Positions 33,751 through 45,026 of a DNA stretch of 64,000 bases are shown here, one piece after another. Under the pieces are notes generated by a model. That model was not told where the DNA came from, ran no database searches, and worked only from the letters and a program-made list of their open reading frames with translations. The translations under genes and the position numbers were made by a program. Position 1 is the first letter of the stretch; every line of letters starts with the position of its first letter. This DNA comes from Cocos nucifera (lineage: Eukaryota > Streptophyta > Magnoliopsida > Arecales > Arecaceae), in assembly GCA_006176705.1 (NCBI GenBank), contig QRFJ01000785.1, positions 1-64,000 of the forward strand, read 5' to 3'.

Positions 33751-36364
33751 TGTTGGAAATGTCTTCCAAAGCCAATTATCAGCCTGTTGCTGGTTGTGCT
33801 ACTTATTATTCTTGTATATGAAATATTAATTAATAAAAGTTATTTTGGAATTTTTCATCATAAATTCAACTATCTTCTAATGAACTCTTATATTATGATG
33901 AAGTCCTTAGGACTATCTAGATTCGACAAAGAAGGATTTATCGTTTAGTCCTTAAATTATTCACGACCAAAAGATACGTTGTTACTTAGGATGATAATAT
34001 TTATCGAGTATAGATCATTGTATGCCATATAGATTGATTGTCCTCATAACCAAGGAGTGTTGAGACACTATTATGGCATACAAGTGAGATGTATGGGTAC
34101 ATCTGCACTGAACATGACCAACTTTGGAGCTTTTCTTCTATTAAAATTAGTCCCGATGGAATATGGAGATGACTGTCCCTCCAACCTGAGATCACCATAA
34201 TGACTTTCAAATAACTCACTGTGCTTTGGTACCAGACTATCAAAATTTTTAATTCAGTGATGGAAGATTTTTGGGCATAGTCAAGTACTTAAGGAGTCAG
34301 TGCATGTATCAAGATGGGATTGACCACTTCTGGTTTCAAGAGCTGTGTTCAATTGTATTTCAATATAGCAAAGGCTTGGCCAGGATAGTCTTAGTGAGGA
34401 GTTACAGAACTAATTGCTTTGAGACATGACATAGATGTATTTTCTAGGGTTGATAGTCAAATTCTGAATTATCTATTACACAGAGGTCATAGGGATGAAT
34501 TATATGGTAACTATATTCGCATAGGTTCTGAATGTTGCGACTGTGACTATTTGACCTATCTAAATGTTGGGTACCATCGCTAGATGGTCACTTTGATTAG
34601 CACAAAAATTGATTTCTAAGCTACCAACTTAGGTTCGAACCTACGGAGTCACACAAATTAGAGGTTTCCACCTAATCTGATGGCTGGTGAAGAGTCCCAC
34701 TCGATTGAGACTCTATGGTCAAGAGTCCCACTAGACTGGGACTCTTTGAACAAGAGTCCCATAGCTCTAAAACTCTGAGTTCTATATGTCTAGGACTCTA
34801 TGATTGAGAGTTGGGACTCTACAATCATGAGTTCCATTTATTTCGGATACCAGGTTCAAGAGTTCCATTGGTTTGGAACTCTTCGATCAAGAGTTTCATT
34901 TTGATGGGACTCTATTGTCCAAACATCCACTAGATTTGGACTCTAGATTTATGAGAGGTTTTATTAGTGATTTGATCACTAATTAACTCAATTTGATTGA
35001 GTAATTATTTTTGGTTCAAGTCCAATTGAATTGGGTTCAGTTGGGTTTGACCCGATTAGGTCACGAGTAGACCTAATCATCGAGAAGATTCGAACCCTAA
35101 TTTGATCAGAGGTTGGGCTTAATCAATTCTTAATTTTATTGAGATTTAATTAAGCCTAATTATATTGATTTAATTGGGCCTAACCAATTTTGATTGGGTT
35201 GGTTCAATTGGTTGAAGTTTAAATTCAAAGACTAGTTTGACTAGTCTTCTCTTCCCATGCGCCACATATGCCTCACGCCCTATTTTAAATTTACGAGAAA
35301 AGTTCTCATAAGTTTTCTCCCACACATAAAGAGATTTCATGCCCACCTTCTCTACACCCCTTGTGGATAAGCTTTGGTTGTTATTGGTTTTAGTTTGAAT
35401 GAGATTCAAACTTAGATAAGAAACAAACTCTATCTTATCCATGCACCACCTCACTTTTGTACGCCCATATCTCTTCATGAGAAAAGGTGCTCGTGCTTCA
35501 TTCTCCTTGCACAAAATATTCCACACCTTCCTCTTTTATGACATTTTTTGTTTGAAACAAATTGGTTGGCATTTCAATTCAAAACAAGTTTGAATTCAAA
35601 TTGACAACCAACTCGTTCTAATCCTCTCACGCATACTCTCCACTATTTTGGCAAAAAATAAAAGGAAGAGAATTTTGGATGTGTGACATTGATCGAAAAA
35701 AAAAGGAGAGGACTTTCGTGAGCCTCTGTGTGCATGAGAAAAATATTAAAAAATCGAGGGAAAGAAAAACAAAGAGAGTTGGGCTCAAGTTCTTTTTCTG
35801 AGTGCTACCTAAGGTTTTAGAACCTAGGATTCGGAAAGCAATTGCATGAGCTATGAGAATTGTAAGCCCACAAAACTTTAGAGAGAACCTCTTCTACCTC
35901 TCTACTATGTCTACCAGCAATCTGGAGCATCCATGAAGTCCATAAATGAAGATCAAAGTCGTTCGATTGAAATAGCCCCTAAAAGACTTCAGTGTCGAGC
36001 TAGCACTCGCAGGACGCCGATTAGGACCAAAAGCCTCACGTGGATGATCCATGGAGGCCAGATATTTATGTGGCTACATCATAACCAATGAACCTCCTCG
36101 ACGATAATTGGATCATGTGATCGACTACCGATGCAAGGTATAGTGTTCAGAACACTTAGATCTAGTAAATAATTTACTCAACTATTTTAATTTTTTAGAT
36201 CTAATATATATACATTTTTGTCATGTTTAGATCCTTAGTGTAAGGTTTATTTTTTGATATGATCAGTAATTAATTAATTAAATTAATTAATTTTTCACTA
36301 TAATTTAGCTATTTATAAAAAAGTTTTTGAAAGTAGCATTGTTAATCCTGCACTGGTGCCAACA
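33751..36364 (+). repeat. 3' LTR of Copia A
   Basis: 2614 bp, TGTTGGAAATGTC...GGTGCCAACA, aligning with 8934-11537. By eye there is about one difference every 8-15 bases, indicating an old insertion. The 35170-35526 minus-strand frame mirrors 10361-10669 and is an LTR shadow. Confidence 0.93.
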
Positions 36365-36369
36365 CTATA

Positions 36370-36512
36370 GAGGCAGGTTGGAGTGAGGCAGGTTCGAGTG
36401 AGTTGGCCACAACTAGTATTTTCATATTTTTATATAATAAAATTTGATTTTAATTTACCTATTAGGTTTATAAATGACTATTATACTAATATTTTATTCA
36501 TTATTCTTTTAG
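36370..36512 (+). other. CACTA-1 sequence upstream of its second gene
   Basis: Host DNA resumed after Copia A: a GGCAGGTTGGAGTGA direct repeat, then an AT-rich intron-like stretch ending in TTCTTTTAG, a good splice acceptor. Confidence 0.5.
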
Positions 36513-37870
36513 GTCATTCTCTATCGGTGGCGAGGTGAAGGCGAGGGCGAGGTCCGTCAAAGAACCTTACTCTTGAGCATTGGAGACACAAGCACAAGGG
36601 ACAACATCTCCGCATCGAGATTCTGTCAAGCTACATCAGGCCTATTAGGGGATGGTGCGAGCCAAGGCAGATTGAGTTGGGCATCATTTACCCAGCTATG
36701 CCCCAATGATACTCTTCGATTGGCATCAGGTTATACGACCTCAGAGAGATGGCTTTTATAGCCACTTATAGGTATAATAATATTTATTTAAATATTTAAT
36801 TAATACTATATTCTTATAATATTTGTTATTGATAGGCTATATTTGATAATATTGATTTTGAGCATGATCGCTTGTGGTGAGCTGTAGATGATCATTTATG
36901 CTTGTATTTTAAGGAGTATCGGCATCGCATTCATCACCACTGGTATGCTGTAGTGCATGACTAAGAGGTGGAGCTAGCATGGCAGCAGCCATATGATAGC
37001 ATTAGTATCGAGGACTAGACTATCATATGCTGCACGTATGAGGATCTAGCATATCAGGTAATTTTTTTATTTAGAATTTACTAATTAATTTTTAAATTTA
37101 GTTACTAACTAATTTGACTGTTAACCATGCAGGATCGATGTGCCAAAAATGCCATGAATCAGACAAGACAGATAGTCTTATATTATGGGAGTTCAAGGCT
37201 ATTCGCTCATCATACGGAGTAGATGGTAAGTAATTTCTATTTATTATATTTTAATTTTTTAACTATTTAAAAAAAAATTATTAATTATTCTTAAATTATA
37301 GAGAGATGTAGAAAGTGGCGAGTTTTCTAGTAGGATCAAGATCTACTAGTGGATCCATCAGCGATGGTCAGGGGACTAGACGGTCGGGAGCCAGGAGCTT
37401 TATATAAGTTTTTCCAACTATTTTTTCATTGGTATTTTGATTTTTAGTACAAACTTAGAATAGCTATAACTTTAATTTTCAGGATCGTATGATAGACATT
37501 AGATCCTAGCCTATCCTAGAGGGCTCGATTACACCCACAGATGATGAGATCTATGATCAGATGCTTGGAACGAGATCCTATTATGTTAGGAGGCTAGGGC
37601 ATGGGATTAGAGCTCCTACTTCTTCACATTCATCCAGGGCTGACATCCATACTGCCTGTGATGTTCGATTGATGAAGATACAGAGATAGATGACTGAGGA
37701 TCGGCATCAGACTGTTGAGTTGACTACATGCATTAATGAGTACTAGCTATTTCAGATGCAAATGATGAAACAAATGGCACAGATGATGCAGCTAATGAGG
37801 CAGCAGTAGGTCGGTTTGACCCCCTTTAAGCGCTCCCCTCCTTCGACCTATGCCTCTTCTCCAGATACAA
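36513..37870 (+). pseudogene. PF03004-like second gene of CACTA-1 (plant transposase, Ptta/En/Spm)
   Basis: Five exon-like blocks are separated by AT-rich introns with plausible GT/AG borders: 36513-36771, 36836-37057, 37133-37225, 37302-about 37405 and 37493-37870. Typical content in order: GPSKNLTLEHWRHKHKG with LSSYIRPIRG; FDFEHDRLWWAVDDHL and ELAWQQPYDS; CAKNAMNQTRQ; a short DVESGEFSS block; then TPTDDEIYDQMLGTRSYYVR, RLGHGIRAPT and a Met/Gln-rich C-terminus (MMKQMAQMMQLMRQQ). In En/Spm relatives the second protein binds subterminal repeats. Five or so single stops (for example at about 36965 and 37015) show decay. The N-terminal exons may be missing or lost. Confidence 0.75.
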
Positions 37871-38662
37871 TCGATGCTTGACGGCCAGTGGCCTATTTTT
37901 GTATATTTTTATTTTTATTTGGATCTTATATATTTATAAAAAAATATTTTTTGTAATTATATTTTTATAAAATGAAATGAGGAAATTTATTTATGGATGA
38001 AATGATGAAATTTATTCTAAATTTTTTATTTTAATTTTATAAATTATAAATATAAATATTTAAAATATAAATTATAAAATATATTTATTTATAATTTTTT
38101 TAAAAAAATAATTTATGATGTAATTATTTGCAATAAAAATTTTCCATCCTAAATAATTTTTTATTTACAATGAAAACTTTTCATCATAAATAATTTTTTA
38201 TTTATGATGAAAATTTTTCATCATAAATAAAAAATTATTTATGATAGAAAATATACATCATAAATAATAAATTATTTATGATGAAAATTTTTATCATAAA
38301 TAAAAAAAATATCTATAATGGAAAATTTTATTATAAAAAATTAATTATTTATGATGGAAATTTTTCATCATAAATAATTTTTTATTTATAATGGAGATTT
38401 TTGGTTGAAAAAATATTTATTTATGATAAAAAATTTATATTTTTATTACAAATATTTTTATTGTAAATAATTTAATGAATAAAAAAATTTTAACAAAAAT
38501 TTTTAATTGTAAAAATTTTTATTAGCGATGAAAATAATTTTTTCATCACTAATTATTATCGACGATCCCATTTTTTGTGATGAAGAATTAGCAATGAAAT
38601 TTTCATCGCTAATAATTAGTGATGAATTTTTTGCATCGCAAAAAGTTAGTTTTGTTTTAGTG
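37871..38662. repeat. Right subterminal region and right end of CACTA-1
   Basis: After an AT-rich tail, repeated inverted units ATTTATGATGAAAATTTTTCATCATAAAT fill about 38110-38420, followed by AGCGATGAAATTTTCATCGCT units (38520-38640) and the terminal GTTTTAGTG. The palindromic pairs are the expected binding-site array for the element's own proteins. The last unit class resembles those of CACTA-3. Confidence 0.8.
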
Positions 38663-38738
38663 AATCATCATTATTTTGAAGTTTAAATTGAATTAAATTT
38701 AGTTTTTTCTATTGGCTTGGGCCAGCTCGAATATACCT

Positions 38739-38819
38739 TCGAGCTAGCTTGGCTGTCGAGTTGACCCGAATAGGATTTGAGCCTGCTTGATGGTTGGGGT
38801 CCAGTCTTTTTATTTAAAT
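38739..38819 (+). promoter_or_regulatory. Candidate internal promoter before the 3' ORF of Element D
   Basis: TCGAGCTAGC (38739-38748) also occurs in the D LTR at 55864-55873. Nearby GCCAGCTCGAA and TGTCGAGTTGAC resemble other LTR motifs of D. A TATA-like TATTTAAAT at 38811-38819 lies 143 bp before the ATG at 38954, and the interval is CT-rich like a leader. Element E has the same layout with an unrelated motif. Promoter function is inferred. Confidence 0.45.
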
Positions 38820-38953
38820 TGCCCATCCTTCCTAAAATCCTATTCACCATTCCAAGCCTGCCCCATCTCAACCATTTCCCGACTTCTCTCTAAAACTTTT
38901 CAAAATCTCATTCCCTCTCAATCCATCCTTCAAATCTATGGGAATCTAAGAAA

Positions 38954-39989
38954 ATGGCACCAAAAACTCGCACGACAGTCATGAAGAGGCATCGCATAGA
39001 GGAATAATCGGATGTTCACTCAAAAGGAAGGGAAACGATAAGCTCAGTGCCTTTTGTCTCTTCGAATCGACCTTCAATGGCTTCTAGAGCTATCACCACT
39101 AGTAGAAAGGTTCAACGGCTTCTAGAGCTATCACCACTAGTAGAAAGGTCAGTTTTGAGTTTTTGAATGAAGAAAACTTTTAGATTGGTTCTTGGATTAG
39201 ACAGCAAGGTTGGGAGAAAATTTGTTTTTTGGATATACCCACCTATCCCTAACTAGTAAGAGAATACTTTAAAAATTTGAGATTTGGTTCCGACTCCATT
39301 TGGTCATAAGTAAAAGGAACCAAGATTATCTTGGATCAAAAGAGGTTAGGGCACATTTTATAAATGCCGCATGGTGAGATTTGAGCTCTTAGTCTTGAGA
39401 ATGATTTTGAAGGACTGAAAAAGCTCTTCAGCAAAGACAATGTTGACCACCAGGACATCCATAATTTAAACCTTCTGCTAGTTGAACTAAAGTTACTCCA
39501 CGACATGTTGTGCAGAATTTTTTTTCTAAGGATTGGTAGATTTGATTGGCTATTCTCAAAAGACTTAGCAGTGATGGTACATTTGATGGATGGAACTCCT
39601 ATGAATTTGCCCTTCATGATAATTGAACAAATCAAAAGTGCTGCTGGCAGATCAAGAGAAAAAGCCTGCTTGCCTTATGGAATGGTGTATGGGTCAAAGA
39701 AAATGAAGAAGCACATCCTCACAATTCTGCATCATCCTCCTCTTCTTCAGACTCAGCCAGGCCTTCCTCACCTACACGTGCTGCTCCTCCATCATCATCA
39801 GTACTTGCACCGATGCTAGGTTCAGTAGCTAGAGAGCATCATCCCATTTCACCTCACACACCTGCTACTTTTTCCAGTTTCTTGATTAACAGTATTGGAG
39901 AGCAAGTTATGGAATAGTATTTCAAGAAAATGGATGACATGTTCTCTGATCTCAAACTGCAGATCACTCATAGTTTAGAAGAGCAAAGA
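38954..39989 (+). pseudogene. 3' (envelope-position) ORF of Element D, N-terminal part; 'putative plant transposon protein' type
   Basis: The start is chosen at ATG 38954 (MAPKTRTTVMKRHR), which lies after the leader and matches the basic start of the E copy. The sequence then has a Ser-rich stretch, a block near 39180-39300 equivalent to E's W.YL...YPNLVREFY (YP.YP and stops in D), and the clean block 39490-39700: LCRIFFLRIGRFDWLFSKDL, VMVHLMDGTPMNLPFMI and ACLPYGMV. The family is a plant transposon protein domain of unknown biochemical role found next to retroelements; in Sireviruses the same position is called envelope-like. A duplicated 36-bp segment lies near 39085-39145. CACTA-3 cuts the frame after 39989. 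Confidence 0.65.
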
Positions 39990-40004
39990 CACTACAAAAA
40001 AATT

Positions 40005-40400
40005 GACTATTAGCGACGATAAGCCATCGGTAAAAGTTCGTCGCATAAATCCTTGTCACTAATTATCGTTATTAGCGATGGCAAAACTTCCATCGCTAAT
40101 AAATTAATTAGCAATGGTGTTAGCGATGGAAAATACCATTGCTAATTTTTTTATTTAATTTTTATAATTAAAATTTTAAAATGCTATTAGTGACAGCATA
40201 TCCTATCACTAATTCTATCTCTAATATTTTTTTATTTTATTTTTTAAATTTAAATTTAAAAAACTATTAGCGACGATATTTTTTATCTCTAATGTTGTTG
40301 CCAATATTTTTTTATTTTATTTTTTTAGTTTAAATTTAAAAAATTATTAGTGATGGTAGGTGCCATCACTAATAGTTTTTTAAATTTTTTTTAAAAAAAT
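40005..40400. repeat. Left subterminal array of CACTA-3
   Basis: Repeated inverted pairs such as TTAGCGATGGCAAAACTTCCATCGCTAATAA, separated by AT-rich linkers with TTTTTATTTTATTTTT. Each pair forms a hairpin of about 10-bp arms. Confidence 0.85.
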
Positions 40401-42415
40401 TATAATTAAATTCTTTAGTGGCACATAAAAAGCATTGACTCAGGGGACGATCCAATGGCACACAAAAAGCATCGACCTAGGGGATGACCCTTTTGCTGGG
40501 GTACAACTCATGGGTTGACCCTTACTATCCTGCCATCCAAAAATAGAAATAGAATGTTTCTATTCTGTCATAGAAGACGACCCATAGGTCGACCCCTATG
40601 CCAGGGAATGACCCATGGGTTGACTCCTATGATAAAAATTTTCATAATGGCCAATTTTTTGGCCCATTTTTAGTGGATTAAATGCCCAATAAATACTATC
40701 CAATACCTCTAAATAGCTACTACTCATTCTCCAATATTGATTAAAGGTATAAAAGTATTTTAAAAGAAAAAATTTAAAAAAAATTAAGATAAAAAAGACT
40801 AAAAAAAATTTCAGCTCCAAGTCAAAAAAGCCTTCATTTAACCTTCACCATCTTTCAAAAGCAGATTCAACTCTTCATTCCATCTAAGGATGTTCTCAAA
40901 AATTTCTTCTATTCTAAGTAAAGTGTATTTAATAATCTATTATGCTCATTAATGAGCTAATTTTTGTTTGTTATTGCAAACCATTTTTTTTTTGCTAGCT
41001 ATTTTGAGTTTAAGTTTTTGAGGGTTCTAAAACTTGGGAAGGTTAATCTGAACCTTGAGTCAAAGTGTATAGGATTATTCAAAAGTATTTAGAACCACTT
41101 TCAAAGCAATTTGCCAAAAATTTGGATAATATAAAATTATTAAAAAAATATTTTTTCTATGTATTTAAATAAAAATTAATATAAGAGAGATAAGAATAAT
41201 TTGTACATTCCAAGTATTGGTAGTTTAATCTTTTCTTTTATCAATTCCTTCTATCCTCCAATTAGTCTCTACATTTCAACTTCATAAATATTTTAGAAAC
41301 ATCATTACATAAAACTATATACGTACATAACATACTTGGCATACATGCATACATACTACGTAAATACATATCTAGAGACAACATATTCTAAATATAAATA
41401 AATTTAATATATAAATAAAAATTAAAAATAAAATAAAGAATATATAAACATGACCAAAATCACCTGAATGGAGTAGTAGAGAAGGTTAGCTATGATTAGA
41501 GGCCTTGCAAGCCACGTCTACCTCATCATCTAGGTGAGGATTCCACTTCGCACTCGATTGAGATCCTGAGAATGGAAAAAATAGAAGAAAATGTAGAAAA
41601 AAATGTAGAAAAAATTAATAAAAACAAAAGAAATGTGGAAAAATAAAAAAGAAAGACCTTTTCCTGCATAGATTGTTCATTTTTTTTGCTTTTTTCTTCT
41701 TTTTCTTTTTATTTCTTTCTCTTTTTTGGATATTCATGGGAAGGATTGCATTTGAGGGAGAAGATGAATGCACCTGCAAGATGGACTCGAGAAGGTTTTC
41801 AAGCAAGAGAAAGAAAAAAAATGGAGACCTATGGAAAGGAAAGGACCTATAGAAGATTGGAGGGGGAAGTGAGAGGCGGCCGAGGGCTTGGGAGGTAGCC
41901 AGGGGCTCGGGGAGCTGGTCGAGGGCTTGAGTAGGTGAGAGGCGGTCAGAAGCTCATGGTCGGAGGCTCGAGGAGGTGGGGAAGCGATCGGAGGCTCGAG
42001 GAGATGAGAGGCGATCAAGGGCTCGTGGTCAGAGGCTCAAGAAGGTAGGAGGTAGGAGGCAGGCAGGTGCTTGAGGAGGCAGCTAGGGTCTCGAGGTGGT
42101 GGTCAGGGGCTCAAAAAGGTGAGGATGGCTAGAGGCTTGCGGTCGGAGGCTCAGAAAGCTAAGAGGCAGCTAGGGGCATGAGGTGGTCGCCAGCCAGGGG
42201 CATGAGGTGGTCGCCAGCCAGGGGCATGGAAGGACACGAGCTCAAGGCCATGAGATGCAAAAGGGACAGGGTAGGGATGGACGGGACGAGAGGGAGGAAA
42301 GGAGGGTTAGGGGGGTTTGAGGGGCATTTGGACATCGGTGGAAGGAGGATTGTGGGAAGTGGGGAGGAACCAGCACACACGAGCAAAAATTTTTTATGGA
42401 GTTCAAAAATTTTGA
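40401..42415. other. Interior of CACTA-3, no gene
   Basis: 40430-40640 has repeats of GCATCGACTCAGGGGACGA and GGTCGACCC type. 40640-41870 is AT-rich with no coding signal. 41870-42240 is a tandem G-rich block of GGGCTCG..GGAGGT units, including a 23-bp unit (GGCATGAGGTGGTCGCCAGC) repeated twice at 42170-42225. 42240-42415 is unremarkable. Short frames here have no domain. Confidence 0.6.
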
Positions 42416-42419
42416 TAAA

Positions 42420-42745
42420 GTTTTAGCGACGGCATTCAAAAATTTTGATGAAGTTATAGTGACGACAAAATGTCGTCGCTAATATTGTCTGTAGAAGTAT
42501 TAGCGATGGCAATTTTCATCGCTAAAAATAAAATCCATCACTAATACTAATAATTTAAAAAATATATTTTTTCATAATTTTATTTTTAATTAATTTAGTT
42601 ATAATTATAAACATAATTTTTAAAAAAAAATTAAATCTATTGGTGATGTCATTTGCCATTGCTAATAGTTTTGCATCACTAGTACTAGCTTTTAGTGATG
42701 GCAAAAAGGTCATCGCTAATAACCCCTTCCATTCGACTTAGCTCG
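42420..42745. repeat. Inner right subterminal array of CACTA-3
   Basis: Units such as TTAGCGATGGCAATTTTCATCGCTAA and ATCACTAGTACTAGCTTTTAGTGATGG in direct and inverted orientation, separated from the outer array by the foldback copy. Confidence 0.75.
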
Positions 42746-42747
42746 AT

Positions 42748-43690
42748 TCGATATAATTTTGAAATTTAAAGTCCATCTTTATCATTCATTATTTAAATAA
42801 TTATCATTAGAGTATCATCATAAATGATAGCCTCGATCTGGTAGCCCTAGGTATGTTGATCCTTAAAATTTAATTTCGATTGCCATGAACAACTACATGA
42901 TAATCTGATAGATAGAGATCATCGATGAGTCCAAAAACTTGCAACGATAATCTTGATGATATTTGTAGTATACTATCAAAATTTTACTTCAATTGGACAT
43001 CATTATCATGGTTAATTTAGTACGAAATAATTTGGACCGTTAAATAAAAAATGAGTTTTAAAAAGGCCAAACGATGTCCGATTTAGATAATTTTTTAGAT
43101 AAATGATCTTTGCTACTATTTTAATTATTTATACAGTGGTGATAATAAAATCCAAACTACACGTATATGAACCATTTATGTTAAGCAGATCTTATAAAAG
43201 CATAAGTATAATTATTTAAAAATTTTAAGAAAGAATACTAAGAGACATATAGTTTTGGATCATTCATATATGCACGGTTTGAGTTTTACAACCACCACCA
43301 TATAAATGATCAAAGTAGTAACAAAAATCATTTATCTAAAAAATTATCTTATAATTGGATGCCGTTTGGCCTTGTAATCACTCATTTTTTATTTAACGAT
43401 CCAAATCATTCCGTGCTAAATTAATTATGATAATGATATCTAATTGCAGTAAAATTTTAATAATATACTATAAATATCATCAAAATTATCATTGTAAGTT
43501 TTTGAATCCATCGATGATCTCTATCTATCAAATCATCATTAGATTGTTCATGGCTGTCGAAAATTTTATTGATCAATATAGCTAGATCTATTAGATCGAG
43601 GTGATTTTTTGTGACAATACTCTAACGATAATTATTTAGATAATAAATGATAAATATAAACTTTAAATTTTAAAATTATATCATATTAAA
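42748..43690. repeat. Long foldback sequence, copy 2
   Basis: The arms begin GATATAATTTTGAAATTTAAAG and end CTTTAAATTTTAAAATTATATC. Inner matches follow copy 1 (6166-7114) in order: TATTTAAATAATTATCATTAGAGT, TAGCCTCGATCTGGTAGCCCTAG, and on the return ..AGATCGAGGTGATTTTTTGTGA. The centre is near 43215. Like copy 1 it lies between inner and outer right subterminal repeats of a CACTA element. Confidence 0.8.
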
Positions 43691-43699
43691 AAAAATAAA

Positions 43700-44721
43700 A
43701 AAAATTTAAAATTAGCAATGATATTTAGCAATAGCATTTCTACCATCGCTAATAAAGTATTAGCAATGCCTTGTTGATTATTAGCAATGACCTAAGCCAT
43801 TGCTAATAAATTTAAATTTTTTAAAAAAATTTTGTTATAATTATAATTTAATTAACTAATTATTGATGGATCAATTTATCATTGCTAATAATTTTATAGA
43901 ATATTATTTAAAAAATTTTAAAAATATTTTTAAAAATTATTAATATTAGTAACTGCTTTTTTTGTCACTAATAACATAATTTCATCATTAATATTCCTAC
44001 AATCAAATTTAAAAGAAATACTTTAGTATTAGCAATGGGAAAAAACTTCGCTATTAAAGATTTTCCATTGCTAATAATCCTACAATCAAATTAAAAAAAT
44101 AAAATTACTTTAATATTAGTGATGGCCTTTTGGCATTGCTAATAATAATCTTTCATTACTAATAATATTAGAACTAATATAAAAAAATTAATTTTTATTA
44201 GTGACGCACGTTGCCATCGCTAAAAGCTAAAATTGCCAGTGCTAATAATTTTTTTAGCTTTCGCAACGACAGATCTTTTGGTCACTATTTGCCATCATTA
44301 AAAGTTGTTATCAGTGATGGTAAGATGCCATCACTAATAAATATTTACCATCACTAATAATAATAAATTTTAATTTTAAAAAATAAAATTATTTTTTATT
44401 AGCGATGGTAAAATACCATCGCTAATAATTATCTACCATCGATAATAAGAATAAAATCTAATTAAAAAAATAAAATTACTTATATTAGTGAAGACTAGTT
44501 GTCATCACTAATATTATCACTAATAACTATAGCGACGGCCAAACAATCACCACTGCGATCGTTAATAACTATTAGCAATGGCTAAGCTTCCATCGCTAAA
44601 GCTATCGGTAAAAAGAGATGGCAAAATCTACATCGTTAATTTTGTTGCTAATATCTATTATTTGCGATAGCAAAAATATCATCATTAATGTCCATTGCTA
44701 ATACTCTATTTTCTTATAGTG
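43700..44721. repeat. Outer right subterminal array and right TIR of CACTA-3
   Basis: About 1 kb of repeated TTAGCGATGG/CCATCGCTAA units in both orientations with AT-rich linkers, running to the terminal CTTATAGTG. Confidence 0.85.
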
Positions 44722-44724
44722 AGA

Positions 44725-45026
44725 ATTTCATCTAAGAGATAGATTGAAATGATAAGTCAACAAATTAGTAACCTATCTTAAAGACTAAAAATTTTAGAAA
44801 AAAAGAATAATGGATCTTCTAGACAAATAAAGCTTCTGACAAAAAAAGTTGCCAAGATAGCTAGAAGAGTTGAAGAACTTATCATTACTCAATAGAGCAG
44901 AACAAAAATTATAATCACAACACTTTAAAGATTTGATAAAAACTTGGGTGACCTAGACTCTCAGATTTCTCCTCCCTCATCTCAGCCTAGACCTTCTCCT
45001 AGCCAGCCTTAATCTTCCTCTATTAG
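44725..45026 (+). pseudogene. 3' ORF of Element D, middle part
   Basis: It resumes in frame after the second AGA. The sequence is helical and charged, like a coiled coil (ISQQISNL, RLKILEKKNN, IKLLTKKVAKIARRVEELI), followed by Pro/Ser-rich PSPSQP. Four stops are present. It is cut by Element E at 45026; the remaining codons are at 54911-55058. Confidence 0.6.

Larger units (their letters stand above)
8934..36364 (+). mobile_element. Copia A: LTR retrotransposon inserted in CACTA-1, itself split by Copia B
   Basis: It is bounded by two long direct repeats (8934-11537 and 33751-36364), each starting TGTTGG and ending CCAACA. A PBS follows the left LTR and a purine tract precedes the right. Flanking pentamers are CTGTA (8929-8933) and CTATA (36365-36369), one mismatch in five, consistent with a mutated TSD. 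The domain order protease, integrase, RT, RNase H is that of Copia (Ty1-type) elements. Copia B (15852-32345) sits in the RT region; without it Copia A is about 10.9 kb. The element is defective, with many stops and a 19-bp duplication in the integrase. Confidence 0.92.
1..38662 (+). mobile_element. CACTA-1: TNP2-type (En/Spm) DNA transposon, left end off-window, carrying nested insertions
   Basis: Plus-strand CACTA element. Its visible own parts are a TNP2 gene (1-1325 plus 7420-8684), a PF03004-like second gene (36513-37870) and a right subterminal region ending in TTTTAGTG at 38662, the reverse complement of CACTAAAA. The gene order, TNP2 then the second gene, both pointing right, is normal for plant CACTA elements. 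It is split by CACTA-2 (1326-7419) and Copia A (8934-36364). The base triplet after the right end is AAT; the left TSD copy and left TIR lie outside the window, so the insertion site is inferred from the right flank, which reads as the interior of Element D. Both genes carry stops, so the copy is inactive. Confidence 0.85.
39990..44721. mobile_element. CACTA-3: non-autonomous CACTA element in the 3' ORF of Element D
   Basis: The left end CACTACAAAAAAATTGAC and right end ..CTATTTTCTTATAGTG are CACTA-type inverted repeats. The 3-bp TSD AGA is present on both sides (39987-39989 and 44722-44724). Subterminal arrays of TTAGCGATGG..CCATCGCTAAT units occupy about 40010-40400, 42420-42740 and 43700-44700. 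No transposase sequence is visible. After removal of the element and one AGA the host ORF frame continues. Its units resemble the right subterminal repeats of CACTA-1, so it may be a dependent relative. Confidence 0.92.

Noticed and set aside
41615..42439. Frames on both strands at the G-rich block of CACTA-3
   Set aside because: Tandem low-complexity DNA; proteins are repeats of Pro/Leu/Ser or Gly/Arg with no family resemblance.
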